The notes below the pieces were generated by a model. It saw nothing but the letters and a program-made list of their open reading frames with translations, was not told the origin of the DNA and ran no database searches. A DNA stretch of 64,000 nt from Prevotella sp. oral taxon 299 str. F0039 (GTDB lineage Bacteria; Bacteroidota; Bacteroidia; Bacteroidales; Bacteroidaceae), in assembly GCF_000163055.2 (NCBI RefSeq), contig NC_022111.1, forward strand, positions 1 through 64,000, read 5' to 3'. The position numbers and the translations under genes are program-made. Of this stretch, positions 17,059 to 25,135 are shown piece by piece; positions within the stretch are counted from its first letter, which is position 1, and every line of letters begins with the position of its first letter.

Positions 17059-17066
17059 CAAAAGTA
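17059..17066 (-). promoter_or_regulatory. Candidate -7 box for corA
   Basis: On the minus strand TACTTTTG matches TAnnTTTG. It puts the transcript start near 17052, so the whole alternative-stem region would be transcribed. Confidence 0.65.
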
Positions 17067-17210
17067 CATCTTTTTTGTGGGATAAACGAATTTTTGTTAT
17101 AAAAGAATGTGTTTTATCATTGTAGATATAAGGAGGTGCTTTTGTTAAACTTTAAGGTGTAGTTGTTTTTAGAAATAATGAACATTTTGTTCAAAAGCAA
17201 AGGAAAAATA

Positions 17211-17251
17211 AAAATAGAGAGAAGAAACTCTAAAGAATTTCAACTCTCTAT
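17211..17251 (-). terminator. Terminator after pepD
   Basis: AGAGAG (17216-17221) pairs with CTCTCT (17244-17249), and the minus-strand 3' side continues into ATTTTTATTTTT. A second small hairpin (AACCT/AGGTT) sits next to the pepD stop. Between here and the corA promoter I see only AT-rich sequence. Confidence 0.7.
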
Positions 17252-17292
17252 ATATAATATAGTGTAACCTTTTAGGTTGTAATTGTTTTGGA

Positions 17293-18750
17293 TTACTTCA
17301 CTGGAACTGTTTTGAATGTCTTCTTAAGCAATTGCCAGAATGGTTCAACTGTATCGATTAAGCATCGTTCGTTGGTTGTATGTGGAGAACGAATGGTTGG
17401 ACCTAATGATACAACATCCATGTTGGGATATTTGCCAAGAATGATAGAACACTCTAAACCTGCGTGGTCTACTTGCTCAACTGCTTCGTGTCCGAATAGT
17501 TCTAGATAGTTCTTTTCAAGTAACTTAAGTATTTCGCTGTCTGTATTTGGATCCCAACCGCCATAGCTTCCGCTGAAAACAGTCTTCATTCCGATAAGGT
17601 CGAAGCAACTCTTAAGAGTGGTTCCGATATATTCTTTCATATCTTCATTAGAGCTTCTTGCGAGAATCTTGATACTAGCTTTACCGCCTTCGATATCAAT
17701 AATAGCAAGGTTTGAAGATGTTTCAACAACTGAAGGAATAGAAGGAATCATTCTCATCACTCCATTATGGCATGCATATATAGCGTTAACTAAGCTGTCT
17801 TGTATTTCTTCTGGAACTTGTTTAGCAGGAGTTGGCACTTCTTCTGCAAAGAACTCGATGTGTTCTTCGATGTGTTTGAATTCATTAATGAAATCATTTT
17901 CCCAGTCTTTAACCAACGCCTTCACGTCTTCTACGTTCTCTTTAGGCATTGTAATAACCACTTCTGCTTTAGGTGGAATAGCGTTTCTCATGTTACCTCC
18001 GTGCCAAGAAGCAAGGCGAACTTCGCAATCTTCAATAGCTTCACGAAGGAAACGCACCATTAATTTGTTGGCATTAGCACGTCCAATGTGTATTTCCAAG
18101 CCCGAGTGACCACCTTTAAGACCTTTTAATGTAACCTTAAGAGCAGCGTCTTCGCTATCAGTGTCAATCTCTTGATAATCTAATGTAGATGTAACATCAA
18201 CACCACCTGCACTACCAATAACGAATTTCCCCCATGTTTCAGAGTCTAAGTTCAAAAGAATATCGCCATGAAGAACGTCTGTAGGTAAGTCGTTAGCACC
18301 AAACATACCAGTTTCTTCGTCTGCTGTTATCAAGCCTTCGATAGGTCCGTGTTGAATATCTTTAGCTTCCATAACTGCTAAGATGGCAGCAACACCCATA
18401 CCGTTGTCACTTCCTAGGGTTGTATTGCGAGCTTTAACCCATTCACCATCGATATATGTTTCGATAGGATCAGTGGTAAAGTCGTGTGCACTATCGGGTG
18501 ATTTTTGAGGAACCATGTCCATGTGAGCCTGTAAAGTGATCACCTTTCTGTTTTCCATTCCAGGTGTTGCAGGCTTGCGAAGGATAATGTTTCCTGCTGA
18601 ATCTTTAAATCCTTCCACTCCAACTTCTTTCGCAAAGTCGAGCAAGAATTGTTGTATTCTATCCAAATGTCCTGATGGACGAGGAACTTGTGTAAGCGCA
18701 TGGAAGTTCTTCCAGATGCTTTGTGGCTTTAAATTTAATATTTCACTCAT
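17293..18750 (-). CDS. pepD: Aminoacyl-histidine dipeptidase PepD
   Basis: A 485-aa cytoplasmic M20-family zinc dipeptidase (cytosol nonspecific dipeptidase) that releases amino acids from Xaa-His and other dipeptides. Metal-site motifs are visible in order: LQAHMDMVPQ, the LGSDNGMGVA aspartate, ITADEETGMFGA with the catalytic glutamate, and LLNLDSE. The lid-domain GGHSGLEIHIGRANAN segment follows, and a C-terminal histidine lies in RSPHTTNE. Length is typical. It is 41 bp downstream of the flippase-like gene and probably cotranscribed with it. Confidence 0.95.
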   Translation of the reverse strand: MSEILNLKPQSIWKNFHALTQVPRPSGHLDRIQQFLLDFAKEVGVEGFKDSAGNIILRKPATPGMENRKVITLQAHMDMVPQKSPDSAHDFTTDPIETYIDGEWVKARNTTLGSDNGMGVAAILAVMEAKDIQHGPIEGLITADEETGMFGANDLPTDVLHGDILLNLDSETWGKFVIGSAGGVDVTSTLDYQEIDTDSEDAALKVTLKGLKGGHSGLEIHIGRANANKLMVRFLREAIEDCEVRLASWHGGNMRNAIPPKAEVVITMPKENVEDVKALVKDWENDFINEFKHIEEHIEFFAEEVPTPAKQVPEEIQDSLVNAIYACHNGVMRMIPSIPSVVETSSNLAIIDIEGGKASIKILARSSNEDMKEYIGTTLKSCFDLIGMKTVFSGSYGGWDPNTDSEILKLLEKNYLELFGHEAVEQVDHAGLECSIILGKYPNMDVVSLGPTIRSPHTTNERCLIDTVEPFWQLLKKTFKTVPVK

Positions 18751-18791
18751 AACAAAAATATTTTTAATGTTCTATATTACTTCTTGTTTTA

Positions 18792-19793
18792 TTATTTAAT
18801 TGTTTGTGTTTTTAATCTTTTTGTGAACGATAAAGATGCCCAACCATAAATTCCCAGAGCTATAACCAATAGTGTTTGAATGGTGTGTACGATGAGAACA
18901 AAGTATAAGGCATCTGCTTCTGCAACGCCATAGAGCATTAGCATTACCTTAACTGCAAAGTGCCAAGGTCCTGCTCCGTTAGGAGTTGGAACAATAACAG
19001 CAATACTTCCTACAACAAAAGTAACCAAAGCACATATCAAACCCAATTTAGCAGTTGCGCTAAAGCAGAAGAATGTGAGGTAATAATGTAAGAAATAAGA
19101 TGCCCAAATGCCTAATGTAAAGAATAAGAAAAGATATTTATTTCGGACGCTTTTCAAAGACGTTATTCCCTTCCAAATATTGTTTACGGTGTTTTTGACC
19201 TTGTTGATGACAGATAATTTGCGTGCTAAAACAACAATCATAATGAGCATTGCTACCAAACAAGCAATGGTTATGATATAGCCTGTTGATGAGAATGAAG
19301 CGAGAATGTCGTCTATTCGTGTTCCTGTTTTATTGAAAAAAGAATCGAAAACTCTAACTTGTACAAGTATTGTGCATCCTGTTATAGTTAAAACGAGTAG
19401 CGAATCGATGATTCGTTCGGTAACAACTGTTCCCAAAGCACTTGAGAACGATACTCCATCTTGACGTTTTAATATGGCGCAACGTGCAAACTCTCCAATT
19501 CGAGGAATCACTAAACTTGCTGCGTAAGAAACAAAGATAGAGGCAACAAGAGTGTTTTTACGTGCATGTTCATTCAGAGGTTCAAGTGTTTGTTGCCATC
19601 TCCAGCCACGAAACAACTGTGCAAGAATTCCGAAAGGAAAAGACAGTAACATCCAAGTCCAGTTCATTTCGTGTAGCATTACATCTTTTACTCTGTCAAA
19701 ATTGAAGTCCTTATACATCCAAAACAAAATGATACCGCCCAGTAAAAGCGATAAAATAATTTTTATAGAGTTGGATGCAATATTCTTAATCAT
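18792..19793 (-). CDS. Lysylphosphatidylglycerol-synthase-type transmembrane (UPF0104) protein
   Basis: A 333-aa polytopic membrane protein with about eight hydrophobic segments, of the family shared by the MprF flippase domain and other UPF0104 proteins. Characteristic pieces are RGWRWQQTLEPL, VIPRIGEFARCAIL and VPTPNGAGPWHFAV. There is no catalytic aminoacyl-transferase domain, so it is not a full MprF. A lipid-translocation role is a family-level guess. It is first in a probable two-gene unit with pepD. Confidence 0.85.
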   Translation of the reverse strand: MIKNIASNSIKIILSLLLGGIILFWMYKDFNFDRVKDVMLHEMNWTWMLLSFPFGILAQLFRGWRWQQTLEPLNEHARKNTLVASIFVSYAASLVIPRIGEFARCAILKRQDGVSFSSALGTVVTERIIDSLLVLTITGCTILVQVRVFDSFFNKTGTRIDDILASFSSTGYIITIACLVAMLIMIVVLARKLSVINKVKNTVNNIWKGITSLKSVRNKYLFLFFTLGIWASYFLHYYLTFFCFSATAKLGLICALVTFVVGSIAVIVPTPNGAGPWHFAVKVMLMLYGVAEADALYFVLIVHTIQTLLVIALGIYGWASLSFTKRLKTQTIK

Positions 19794-19885
19794 TATGCTA
19801 TCTGTTTATAAAATGTGCTAGGCAAATCAATTGAAGAAAGTTGTTTTTCTTGTATCTTGTTTGCTTTTGAAATGCCTGTGTTATG

Positions 19886-19893
19886 CAAAGATA
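19886..19893 (-). promoter_or_regulatory. Promoter for the UPF0104-pepD unit
   Basis: On the minus strand TATCTTTG has a TTG about 20 bp upstream (in ACTTGTTAG). The leader is about 85 nt. Confidence 0.7.
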
Positions 19894-19989
19894 GTGTAAT
19901 TTGTCTATTCTAACAAGTCTAAATAATTAAATTATGCCAAGAAAATGAGCCCTTTTTAAGGTAAATGAGTTTGAGACGAAGTGTTATTA

Positions 19990-20039
19990 GGTTGATGTGT
20001 GTCAACCTTAAGAGGTGCTGATGTTGATGAGTGTCAACA
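19990..20039. promoter_or_regulatory. Two operator-like inverted repeats 32 bp apart
   Basis: GGTTGA-TGTGTG-TCAACC (19990-20007) and TGTTGA-TGAGTG-TCAACA (20022-20039) are 18-bp inverted repeats with the same core GTTGATGnGTGTCAAC, start-to-start distance 32 bp. They are bracketed by two copies of (T/G)AGCCCTTTTT(A/G)AG near 19947 and 20043. They lie 36-85 bp upstream of the small-peptide promoter, in the divergent region with the UPF0104 gene. They look like paired binding sites for a dimeric regulator; no regulator is encoded nearby. Confidence 0.6.
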
Positions 20040-20074
20040 ATATAGCCCTTTTTGAGAGAAATAAATGCATTTTG

Positions 20075-20105
20075 TTTGCGCACACAATAGATTGCGGTAC
20101 CTTTG
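20075..20105 (+). promoter_or_regulatory. Strong consensus promoter for the 29-aa peptide gene
   Basis: TTTG (20075-20078), 19 bp, then TACCTTTG (20098-20105): the best consensus match in the window. The leader is about 45 nt. Confidence 0.85.
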
Positions 20106-20156
20106 CATCGAACAAAGAGTTCAAACGTAATTAATTTAAAAGAAAGGTATAAACAA

Positions 20157-20246
20157 ATGGCAACATTAATGGTTTTAGCCGTAGTTGCAATCATGATTGC
20201 ACAGGCAATTAACTTGGGAAATAAGATTAACTTGGGACAAAAGTAA
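20157..20246 (+). CDS. 29-aa hydrophobic peptide, own transcription unit
   Basis: An ATG ORF of 29 codons. Its residues 3-17 (TLMVLAVVAIMIAQA) form one hydrophobic segment, followed by a polar tail with a near-repeat, INLGNK-INLGQK. It is preceded by a consensus promoter and followed 48 bp later by a strong terminator, which gives a complete small transcription unit of about 220 nt. I know no family for it. The alternative is that the unit encodes a small RNA and the ORF is incidental, but the ORF is centred and its composition is clearly that of a membrane peptide. Confidence 0.65.
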   Translation: MATLMVLAVVAIMIAQAINLGNKINLGQK

Positions 20247-20294
20247 TCGAAGTTCCCTTCTTTTAATAAGAGAATAATAAGAAAAGAACATATC

Positions 20295-20330
20295 AAGGCG
20301 AGACGATTTCTATCGTTTCGCCTTTTTCTT
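20295..20330 (+). terminator. Terminator of the small-peptide unit
   Basis: AAGGCGAGACGAT pairs with ATCGTTTCGCCTT (one G-T pair) across a 3-nt loop (TTC plus closing bases) and is followed by TTTCTTTT. Confidence 0.92.
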
Positions 20331-20344
20331 TTGTATATATTTTG

Positions 20345-20352
20345 TATCTTTG
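20345..20352 (+). promoter_or_regulatory. -7 box immediately before rsmA
   Basis: TATCTTTG lies 20-27 bp before the ATG at 20372. It overlaps an in-frame TTG at 20342, which therefore cannot be the translation start. Confidence 0.7.
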
Positions 20353-20371
20353 CAAGCATTATAAGTATGGT

Positions 20372-21181
20372 ATGATAAAGCAAGTAAAGCCCAAAAAGAA
20401 CCTAGGTCAGCATTTTTTGATCGACCAAAGCATTGCCCGTAGGATTGCCGACACCGTAGATGCGTGTCCAGATATCCCTGTTTTAGAGATAGGACCAGGC
20501 ATGGGAGTGCTCACTCAGTATATTGTTCAAAAGCAACGACCATTTAAAGCTGTTGAAATAGACCGTGAATCAGTTACCTATTTGAATGAAGCTTTCCCCA
20601 CATTGCGTGAGAATATTATTGGAAACGATTTCCTTCAAATGGATTTAAACGATGTTTTTGATGGCAAAAGCTTTGTTCTAACAGGCAATTATCCTTACGA
20701 TATCTCTTCTCAGATATTCTTTAAGATGCTTGATTATAAAGAACTTATTCCTTGTTGCACAGGAATGATACAACGAGAAGTGGCACTTCGCATTGCATCA
20801 GAACCAGGAAATAAGTCTTATGGAATTCTTTCTGTACTCATTCAAGCATGGTATGACGTAGAATATCTATTCACTGTAGACGAAAATGTCTTTAATCCTC
20901 CGCCCAAAGTAAAGAGTGCTGTTATCAGAATGACACGCAATAAGGTTGAAAAACTCGATTGCGATGAACAGCTATTTAAGCGAGTTGTGAAGACTGTTTT
21001 CAATCAACGACGCAAAATGTTACGAGTAAGTTTAAAACAAATCTTTAATGTTTCGGCAGCTCGACCAGCGTTCTACGAACAAGAAATAATGACCAAACGC
21101 CCCGAACAGCTTAGCGTTGCTCAGTTTGTTGAATTGACAAACTTAGTAGAAACTGAGTTAGAAGCACTTAAAAAGCAATAG
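20372..21181 (+). CDS. rsmA: 16S rRNA dimethyladenosine transferase RsmA (KsgA)
   Basis: A 269-aa SAM-dependent methyltransferase that dimethylates two adjacent adenosines near the 3' end of 16S rRNA. The start at ATG 20372 (MIKQVKPKKNLGQHFL) fits the family; an upstream in-frame TTG lies in the promoter. Motif I LEIGPGMGVLT is at about residues 37-47, and the adenine-binding NYPYDIS replaces the usual NxPY. The C-terminal helical domain holds VFNQRRKMLR. Transcript leader is very short. Confidence 0.96.
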   Translation: MIKQVKPKKNLGQHFLIDQSIARRIADTVDACPDIPVLEIGPGMGVLTQYIVQKQRPFKAVEIDRESVTYLNEAFPTLRENIIGNDFLQMDLNDVFDGKSFVLTGNYPYDISSQIFFKMLDYKELIPCCTGMIQREVALRIASEPGNKSYGILSVLIQAWYDVEYLFTVDENVFNPPPKVKSAVIRMTRNKVEKLDCDEQLFKRVVKTVFNQRRKMLRVSLKQIFNVSAARPAFYEQEIMTKRPEQLSVAQFVELTNLVETELEALKKQ

Positions 21182-21248
21182 AACTGATTTGTAATATTGA
21201 ATAAAGAGCACTTCAACCTGCTTATAATAAAGATTTTATATTAAAGAG

Positions 21249-21279
21249 TTGGAGGATAATAAATTATTCTTTAAATTTG
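21249..21279 (+). promoter_or_regulatory. Promoter of frr
   Basis: TTG (21249-21251), 20 bp, then TAAATTTG (21272-21279), 28 bp before the frr start. Confidence 0.7.
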
Positions 21280-21307
21280 TAGATGCGATATTAATACAAG
21301 ATTAAAT

Positions 21308-21868
21308 ATGATAGATGTAAAGAGTACTTTGACCGATGCAGGCGAAAGAATGGAAATGGCTGCATTGTATCTTGAAGAACAATTGTCACGAATTCGTGCA
21401 GGACGAGCAAACATTGCCATCCTAGATGGAGTGCGAGTTAGCTCTTATGGCTCAATGGTTCCATTGAATCAAGTTGCTAATGTGTCTGCTCCCGACCCAC
21501 GAACAATCGCTATTGCGCCTTGGGACAAGAAGACAATACGAGATATTGAGAAAGCAATTATGGACTCAGATGTTGGTATTACTCCAGAAAACAATGGAGA
21601 AGTGATTCGTTTGAACATTCCACAACCAACAGAAGAACGCCGTCGTGAACTTGCAAAACAATGTAACAAGATTGGCGAAAAAATCAAAATTGAAGTTCGA
21701 AACGTTCGTAGTGATATCAAAGATAAATTGAAAAAAGCAATTAAAGACGGTTTATCTGAAGATAACGAGAAAGATGCTGAGAATGAATTGCAAAAGATTC
21801 ACGACAAGTATATCAAGCGAGTTGAAGACCTTTTAGCAGAAAAAGAAAAAGAAATAATGACTGTTTAG
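21308..21868 (+). CDS. frr: Ribosome recycling factor
   Basis: A 186-aa RRF that splits post-termination ribosomes with EF-G. The conserved ISRIRAGRA-like segment appears as LSRIRAGRANIAILDGVRV, followed by PLNQVANVSAPDPRTI and the basic RRELAKQCNKIGE and VRNVRSDIKDKLKK helices. Length is that of the family. Confidence 0.98.
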   Translation: MIDVKSTLTDAGERMEMAALYLEEQLSRIRAGRANIAILDGVRVSSYGSMVPLNQVANVSAPDPRTIAIAPWDKKTIRDIEKAIMDSDVGITPENNGEVIRLNIPQPTEERRRELAKQCNKIGEKIKIEVRNVRSDIKDKLKKAIKDGLSEDNEKDAENELQKIHDKYIKRVEDLLAEKEKEIMTV

Positions 21869-21915
21869 GATTATTTCTTTATTCACTAAAATAATTTTTG
21901 TTGAATAAACATCTT

Positions 21916-22035
21916 AAGATATCTATTGAAGAAGAGCGAAAAAGCAATGCTTTTGAGGCTTAATTGATAAGTAATTGAGAGGTAATAACACTTCTTTTAC
22001 TTATGAAAAGCAATGCATTCTTCAATAGATATCTT
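21916..22035 (+). repeat. 22-bp repeat cluster F inside an 18-bp inverted repeat
   Basis: Four 22-bp units start at 21943, 21965, 21987 and 22009 (AGCAATGCTTTTGAGG, a TAAT-ending degenerate unit, AACACTTCTTTTAC, AGCAATGCATTC). The block is bracketed by a perfect 18-bp inverted repeat, AAGATATCTATTGAAGAA at 21916-21933 and its complement at 22018-22035, the latter overlapping the last unit. The element spans most of the frr-rsgA gap and contains an in-frame ATG (22003) upstream of rsgA. Confidence 0.8.
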
Positions 22036-22074
22036 TTCTTTTTTATAAAAACCAGAAACAAGTTATCCATAAAA

Positions 22075-23007
22075 GTGCACGGATTAGTAATAAAAAACAC
22101 AGGCAGTTGGTATTCAGTAAAGACCGAAGACGGACGAATTATTGAAAGTAAAATCAAAGGAAAGTTTCGTCTTCAAGACATCAAAAGTACCAATCCCGTT
22201 GCTGTTGGCGATAGAGTAGAATTGCAAGTCAACAACGAAGGAACAGCGTTTATCACAGCAATAGAAGACAGAAAAAACTATATTGTTCGTAAATCGCAGA
22301 ACCTAAGTAAGCAAAGTCACATCTTAGCTGCCAATGTAGACCAAGCTTTTTTAATTGTAACTGTAAACTATCCACAGACTTCAACAGGCTTTATCGATCG
22401 CTTTTTAGCGTCTGCAGAGGCTTATAACATTCCTGTAACACTCGTTTTTAATAAAAAAGACCTATTACAAGAAGATGAATTGCACTATCAAGACATGCTT
22501 ATTCATCTCTACGAAACCATTGGTTACGAGTGTATGGCAATCTCTGCAGAAACAGGAGAGGGGGTAGAAAAGCTTAAAAAGCAGTTGGTTAATAAGATAA
22601 CTGTGCTCAGTGGAAACAGTGGAGTGGGCAAAAGCACCCTTATAAATAAGGTGTTACTTGCCAATTATATGCGAACTTCGGAAATTTCAGACGTTCATAA
22701 CACTGGAATGCACACCACAACCTTCAGCGAAATGCTTCCTATTGAAGAGGGAGGGTACATCATCGACACCCCAGGAATAAAGGGGTTTGGCTCTTTTAAT
22801 ATGGAGCCTGAAGAGATTTGTAGCTACTTTAAAGAGATTTTTGAGTTCTCGAAAGATTGTAGATTCAATAATTGTTCGCACACACACGAGCCTGGTTGTG
22901 CCGTTCTAAAAGGACTCGAAAACCATTATATAGCAGAAAGTAGATACAATTCCTACTTGAGTATGCTCGAAGATAAAGACGGAAATAAATATAGAGAAGC
23001 CTATTAA
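22075..23007 (+). CDS. rsgA: Ribosome small-subunit GTPase RsgA
   Basis: A circularly permuted GTPase that checks late 30S maturation. An N-terminal OB fold is followed by G4 (NKKD), then G1 GNSGVGKST, then G3 DTPGIKGF, then a zinc site with Cys/His residues in [15 protein letters not shown] start it at GTG 22075 ([10 protein letters not shown]), giving 310 aa as in relatives. The longer in-frame ATG at 22003 would add a Phe-rich 24-residue leader encoded by the repeat element and its inverted repeat, which is not a credible part of the enzyme. Confidence 0.93.
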   Translation: MHGLVIKNTGSWYSVKTEDGRIIESKIKGKFRLQDIKSTNPVAVGDRVELQVNNEGTAFITAIEDRKNYIVRKSQNLSKQSHILAANVDQAFLIVTVNYPQTSTGFIDRFLASAEAYNIPVTLVFNKKDLLQEDELHYQDMLIHLYETIGYECMAISAETGEGVEKLKKQLVNKITVLSGNSGVGKSTLINKVLLANYMRTSEISDVHNTGMHTTTFSEMLPIEEGGYIIDTPGIKGFGSFNMEPEEICSYFKEIFEFSKDCRFNNCSHTHEPGCAVLKGLENHYIAESRYNSYLSMLEDKDGNKYREAY

Positions 23008-23078
23008 ATAATGTATTTTACCTAAATTCGTATCGCACCAAATAATCTTTTTCTACCCAAAAACCATCGCATAATAAT

Positions 23079-23130
23079 TTAAAGTGGTGCACATCTTAAG
23101 TAATATTGTGCACTTTAAGCAGTGTTTTTT
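23079..23130 (+). terminator. Probable terminator after rsgA
   Basis: TTAAAGTG-G-TGCAC pairs with GTGCACTTTAA with one bulged base, and a run of eight T follows about 8 nt later. Confidence 0.5.
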
Positions 23131-23160
23131 TTGTCAGAATACAAAAGATGACTATTTTTG
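23131..23160 (+). promoter_or_regulatory. Promoter of the etfBA operon
   Basis: TTG (23131-23133, within a TTTTTTTTG run), 19 bp, then TATTTTTG (23153-23160), 31 bp before etfB. Confidence 0.75.
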
Positions 23161-23191
23161 AGCAGGAAATTTCACAATTATAATATATAAT

Positions 23192-24061
23192 ATGAGTTTG
23201 AAAATTGTTGTGCTTGCAAAGCAAGTACCCGACACTAGAAATGTTGGTAAAGATGCAATGAAAGCCGATGGCACAATTAATCGTGCTGCTTTACCTGCTA
23301 TCTTCAATCCAGAAGACTTGAATGCACTTGAACAAGCTCTTCGAATTAAGGAACAAAATCCAGGTTCAACTGTAGGAATTTTAACCATGGGACCTCCTCG
23401 TGCAGGCGAAATTATTCGTCAAGGACTTTACAGAGGAACTGATACTGGATGGTTACTAACCGATAAACTTTTCGCTGGAGCTGATACTTTGGCAACTTCT
23501 TATGCACTAGCAACAGCTATTAAGAAGATTGGTAATGTTGATATTGTTATCGGTGGACGTCAAGCTATCGATGGCGATACAGCACAAGTAGGTCCTCAGG
23601 TGGCTCAAAAGTTAGGTATTAATCAAGTTACTTACGCAGAAGAGATTCTTAAAATAGAAAATGGCGTAGCAACAATTCGACGTCATATAGATGGTGGTAT
23701 TGAAACTGTTGAGGCTCCATTGCCAGTAGTTATCACCGTAAATGGTAGCGCAGCACCTTGTCGTCCTTGCAATGCTAAGTTGGTGATGAAGTACAAACGT
23801 GCTACATGTCCATTAGAACGTAGTAGCGAAGATCCTTATGCTGCATTATACGAAACACGCCCTTACCTTACATTAAACCAATGGTCGGTTGCTGATATCG
23901 ATGGTGATCCTGCACAATGCGGTTTAAGTGGTTCGCCAACAAAGGTAAAGACTATTCAAAATATTGCGTTCCAAGCAAAAGAAAGCAAAACACTTACATC
24001 AAGTGATGCTGACGTAGAGAGTGTAATCAAAGAATTGTTAGACGAAAATATCATTGGATAG
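23192..24061 (+). CDS. etfB: Electron transfer flavoprotein beta subunit
   Basis: A 289-aa EtfB that binds AMP and forms a heterodimer with EtfA to pass electrons from acyl-CoA dehydrogenase. Recognisable pieces are VLAKQVPDT, NPEDLNALEQALRIKE, GRQAIDGDTAQVGPQ and the PLPVVITVNG strand. It is followed 3 bp later by etfA and then by an acyl-CoA dehydrogenase, forming a functional operon. Confidence 0.96.
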   Translation: MSLKIVVLAKQVPDTRNVGKDAMKADGTINRAALPAIFNPEDLNALEQALRIKEQNPGSTVGILTMGPPRAGEIIRQGLYRGTDTGWLLTDKLFAGADTLATSYALATAIKKIGNVDIVIGGRQAIDGDTAQVGPQVAQKLGINQVTYAEEILKIENGVATIRRHIDGGIETVEAPLPVVITVNGSAAPCRPCNAKLVMKYKRATCPLERSSEDPYAALYETRPYLTLNQWSVADIDGDPAQCGLSGSPTKVKTIQNIAFQAKESKTLTSSDADVESVIKELLDENIIG

Positions 24062-24064
24062 GCT

Positions 24065-25087
24065 ATGAATAATGTATTTGTATATTGTGAGGTTGAAGGC
24101 ACAAGAGTTCTCGAAGTATCACAAGAACTACTCACAAAGGGTCGTAAGTTAGCTAATCAATTAGGCGTTCAGCTTCACGCTGTTGTTGCTGGAACAGGTA
24201 TAAAGAATAACGTTGAAGAACAAATTCGCCCTTATGGAGTAGATAAATTATTTGTTTTCGATGGCGAAGGCCTATTCCCTTATACTTCAGCTCCTCATAC
24301 TGAAATCCTAGTTAAGCTATTTAAAGAAGAGCAACCACAAATCTGTTTGATGGGAGCTACTGTCATTGGACGTGACTTAGGCCCAAGAGTTTCGTCTGCA
24401 TTGTTTAGCGGATTAACTGCAGACTGTACTCAATTAGAGATTGGTGACTATGATGATCGCAAGGCAGGAAAGCACTATGAGAATCTACTTTATCAAATTC
24501 GTCCAGCATTTGGAGGTAATATTGTAGGTACAATCATCAACCCAGACAACCGTCCTCAAATGGCAACAGTTCGTGAAGGCGTGATGAAACGTGAGATATT
24601 AGATGAAAACTACACTTGCGAATGTGTGTATCCAAGTGTCGATGATTATGTTCCTGCAGAATGTTATGTAGTGAAAGTAATCGAAAGACACGTCGAAGCT
24701 GCTAAGCATAACCTTAAAGGTGCGCCCGTAGTTGTTGCTGGTGGTTATGGAGTTGGTAGCAAAGAAGGATTCGACTTGCTATTCCAATTGGCTAAAGAAC
24801 TTCACGGAGAAGTAGGTGCAAGCCGTGCTGCTGTTGACGCAGGATGGGCAGATCACGACAGACAAATTGGTCAAACAGGTGTAACAATCCACCCAAAAGT
24901 GTATATTGCATGTGGAATTTCAGGACAAATTCAGCATACAGTAGGTATGCAAGATAGTGGAATTATTATCTCTATAAATAATGATCCTGATGCACCTATC
25001 AACGCAATTGCCGATTATGTTATTGTAGGCACAGTTGAAGAGGTCGTTCCAAAGCTTATTAAATACTATAAGAGTAACAGCAAATAA
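24065..25087 (+). CDS. etfA: Electron transfer flavoprotein alpha subunit
   Basis: A 340-aa EtfA. The C-terminal FAD-binding domain shows VVAGGYGVGS, the GASRAAVDAGWADHDRQIGQTG signature split over about residues 258-280, ACGISGQIQHTVGMQDS and INNDPDAPI. This is the standard EtfA arrangement. The start is ATG 24065, 3 bp after etfB, so translational coupling is likely. Confidence 0.96.
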   Translation: MNNVFVYCEVEGTRVLEVSQELLTKGRKLANQLGVQLHAVVAGTGIKNNVEEQIRPYGVDKLFVFDGEGLFPYTSAPHTEILVKLFKEEQPQICLMGATVIGRDLGPRVSSALFSGLTADCTQLEIGDYDDRKAGKHYENLLYQIRPAFGGNIVGTIINPDNRPQMATVREGVMKREILDENYTCECVYPSVDDYVPAECYVVKVIERHVEAAKHNLKGAPVVVAGGYGVGSKEGFDLLFQLAKELHGEVGASRAAVDAGWADHDRQIGQTGVTIHPKVYIACGISGQIQHTVGMQDSGIIISINNDPDAPINAIADYVIVGTVEEVVPKLIKYYKSNSK

Positions 25088-25092
25088 ATAAT

Positions 25093-25117
25093 ACTTTGAT
25101 GCTTCATGCATCAAAGT
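25093..25117 (+). other. Intercistronic hairpin between etfA and the dehydrogenase gene
   Basis: ACTTTGATGC (25093-25102) pairs perfectly with GCATCAAAGT (25108-25117) around a 5-nt loop, 5 bp after the etfA stop and 18 bp before the next start. There is no T tail, so it is more likely an mRNA-stability or translation element than a terminator. An in-frame ATG at 25106 lies in the hairpin and is probably not used. Confidence 0.7.
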
Positions 25118-25135
25118 TCTATAAAAATAGATAAT

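Noticed and set aside
16930..17066. corA leader considered as an M-box riboswitch
   Set aside because: It is shorter than an M-box and I do not see its conserved multi-helix core; only the alternative two-stem arrangement is supported.
17618..18109. A 163-codon + strand ORF opposite pepD
   Set aside because: It is an antisense shadow of a strongly conserved gene; the pepD frame carries all the family motifs.
19919..20383. A 154-codon ORF on the minus strand
   Set aside because: It runs antisense through the inverted repeats, the consensus promoter, the 29-aa ORF, the terminator and the rsmA promoter; its translation is low-complexity and matches no family I know.
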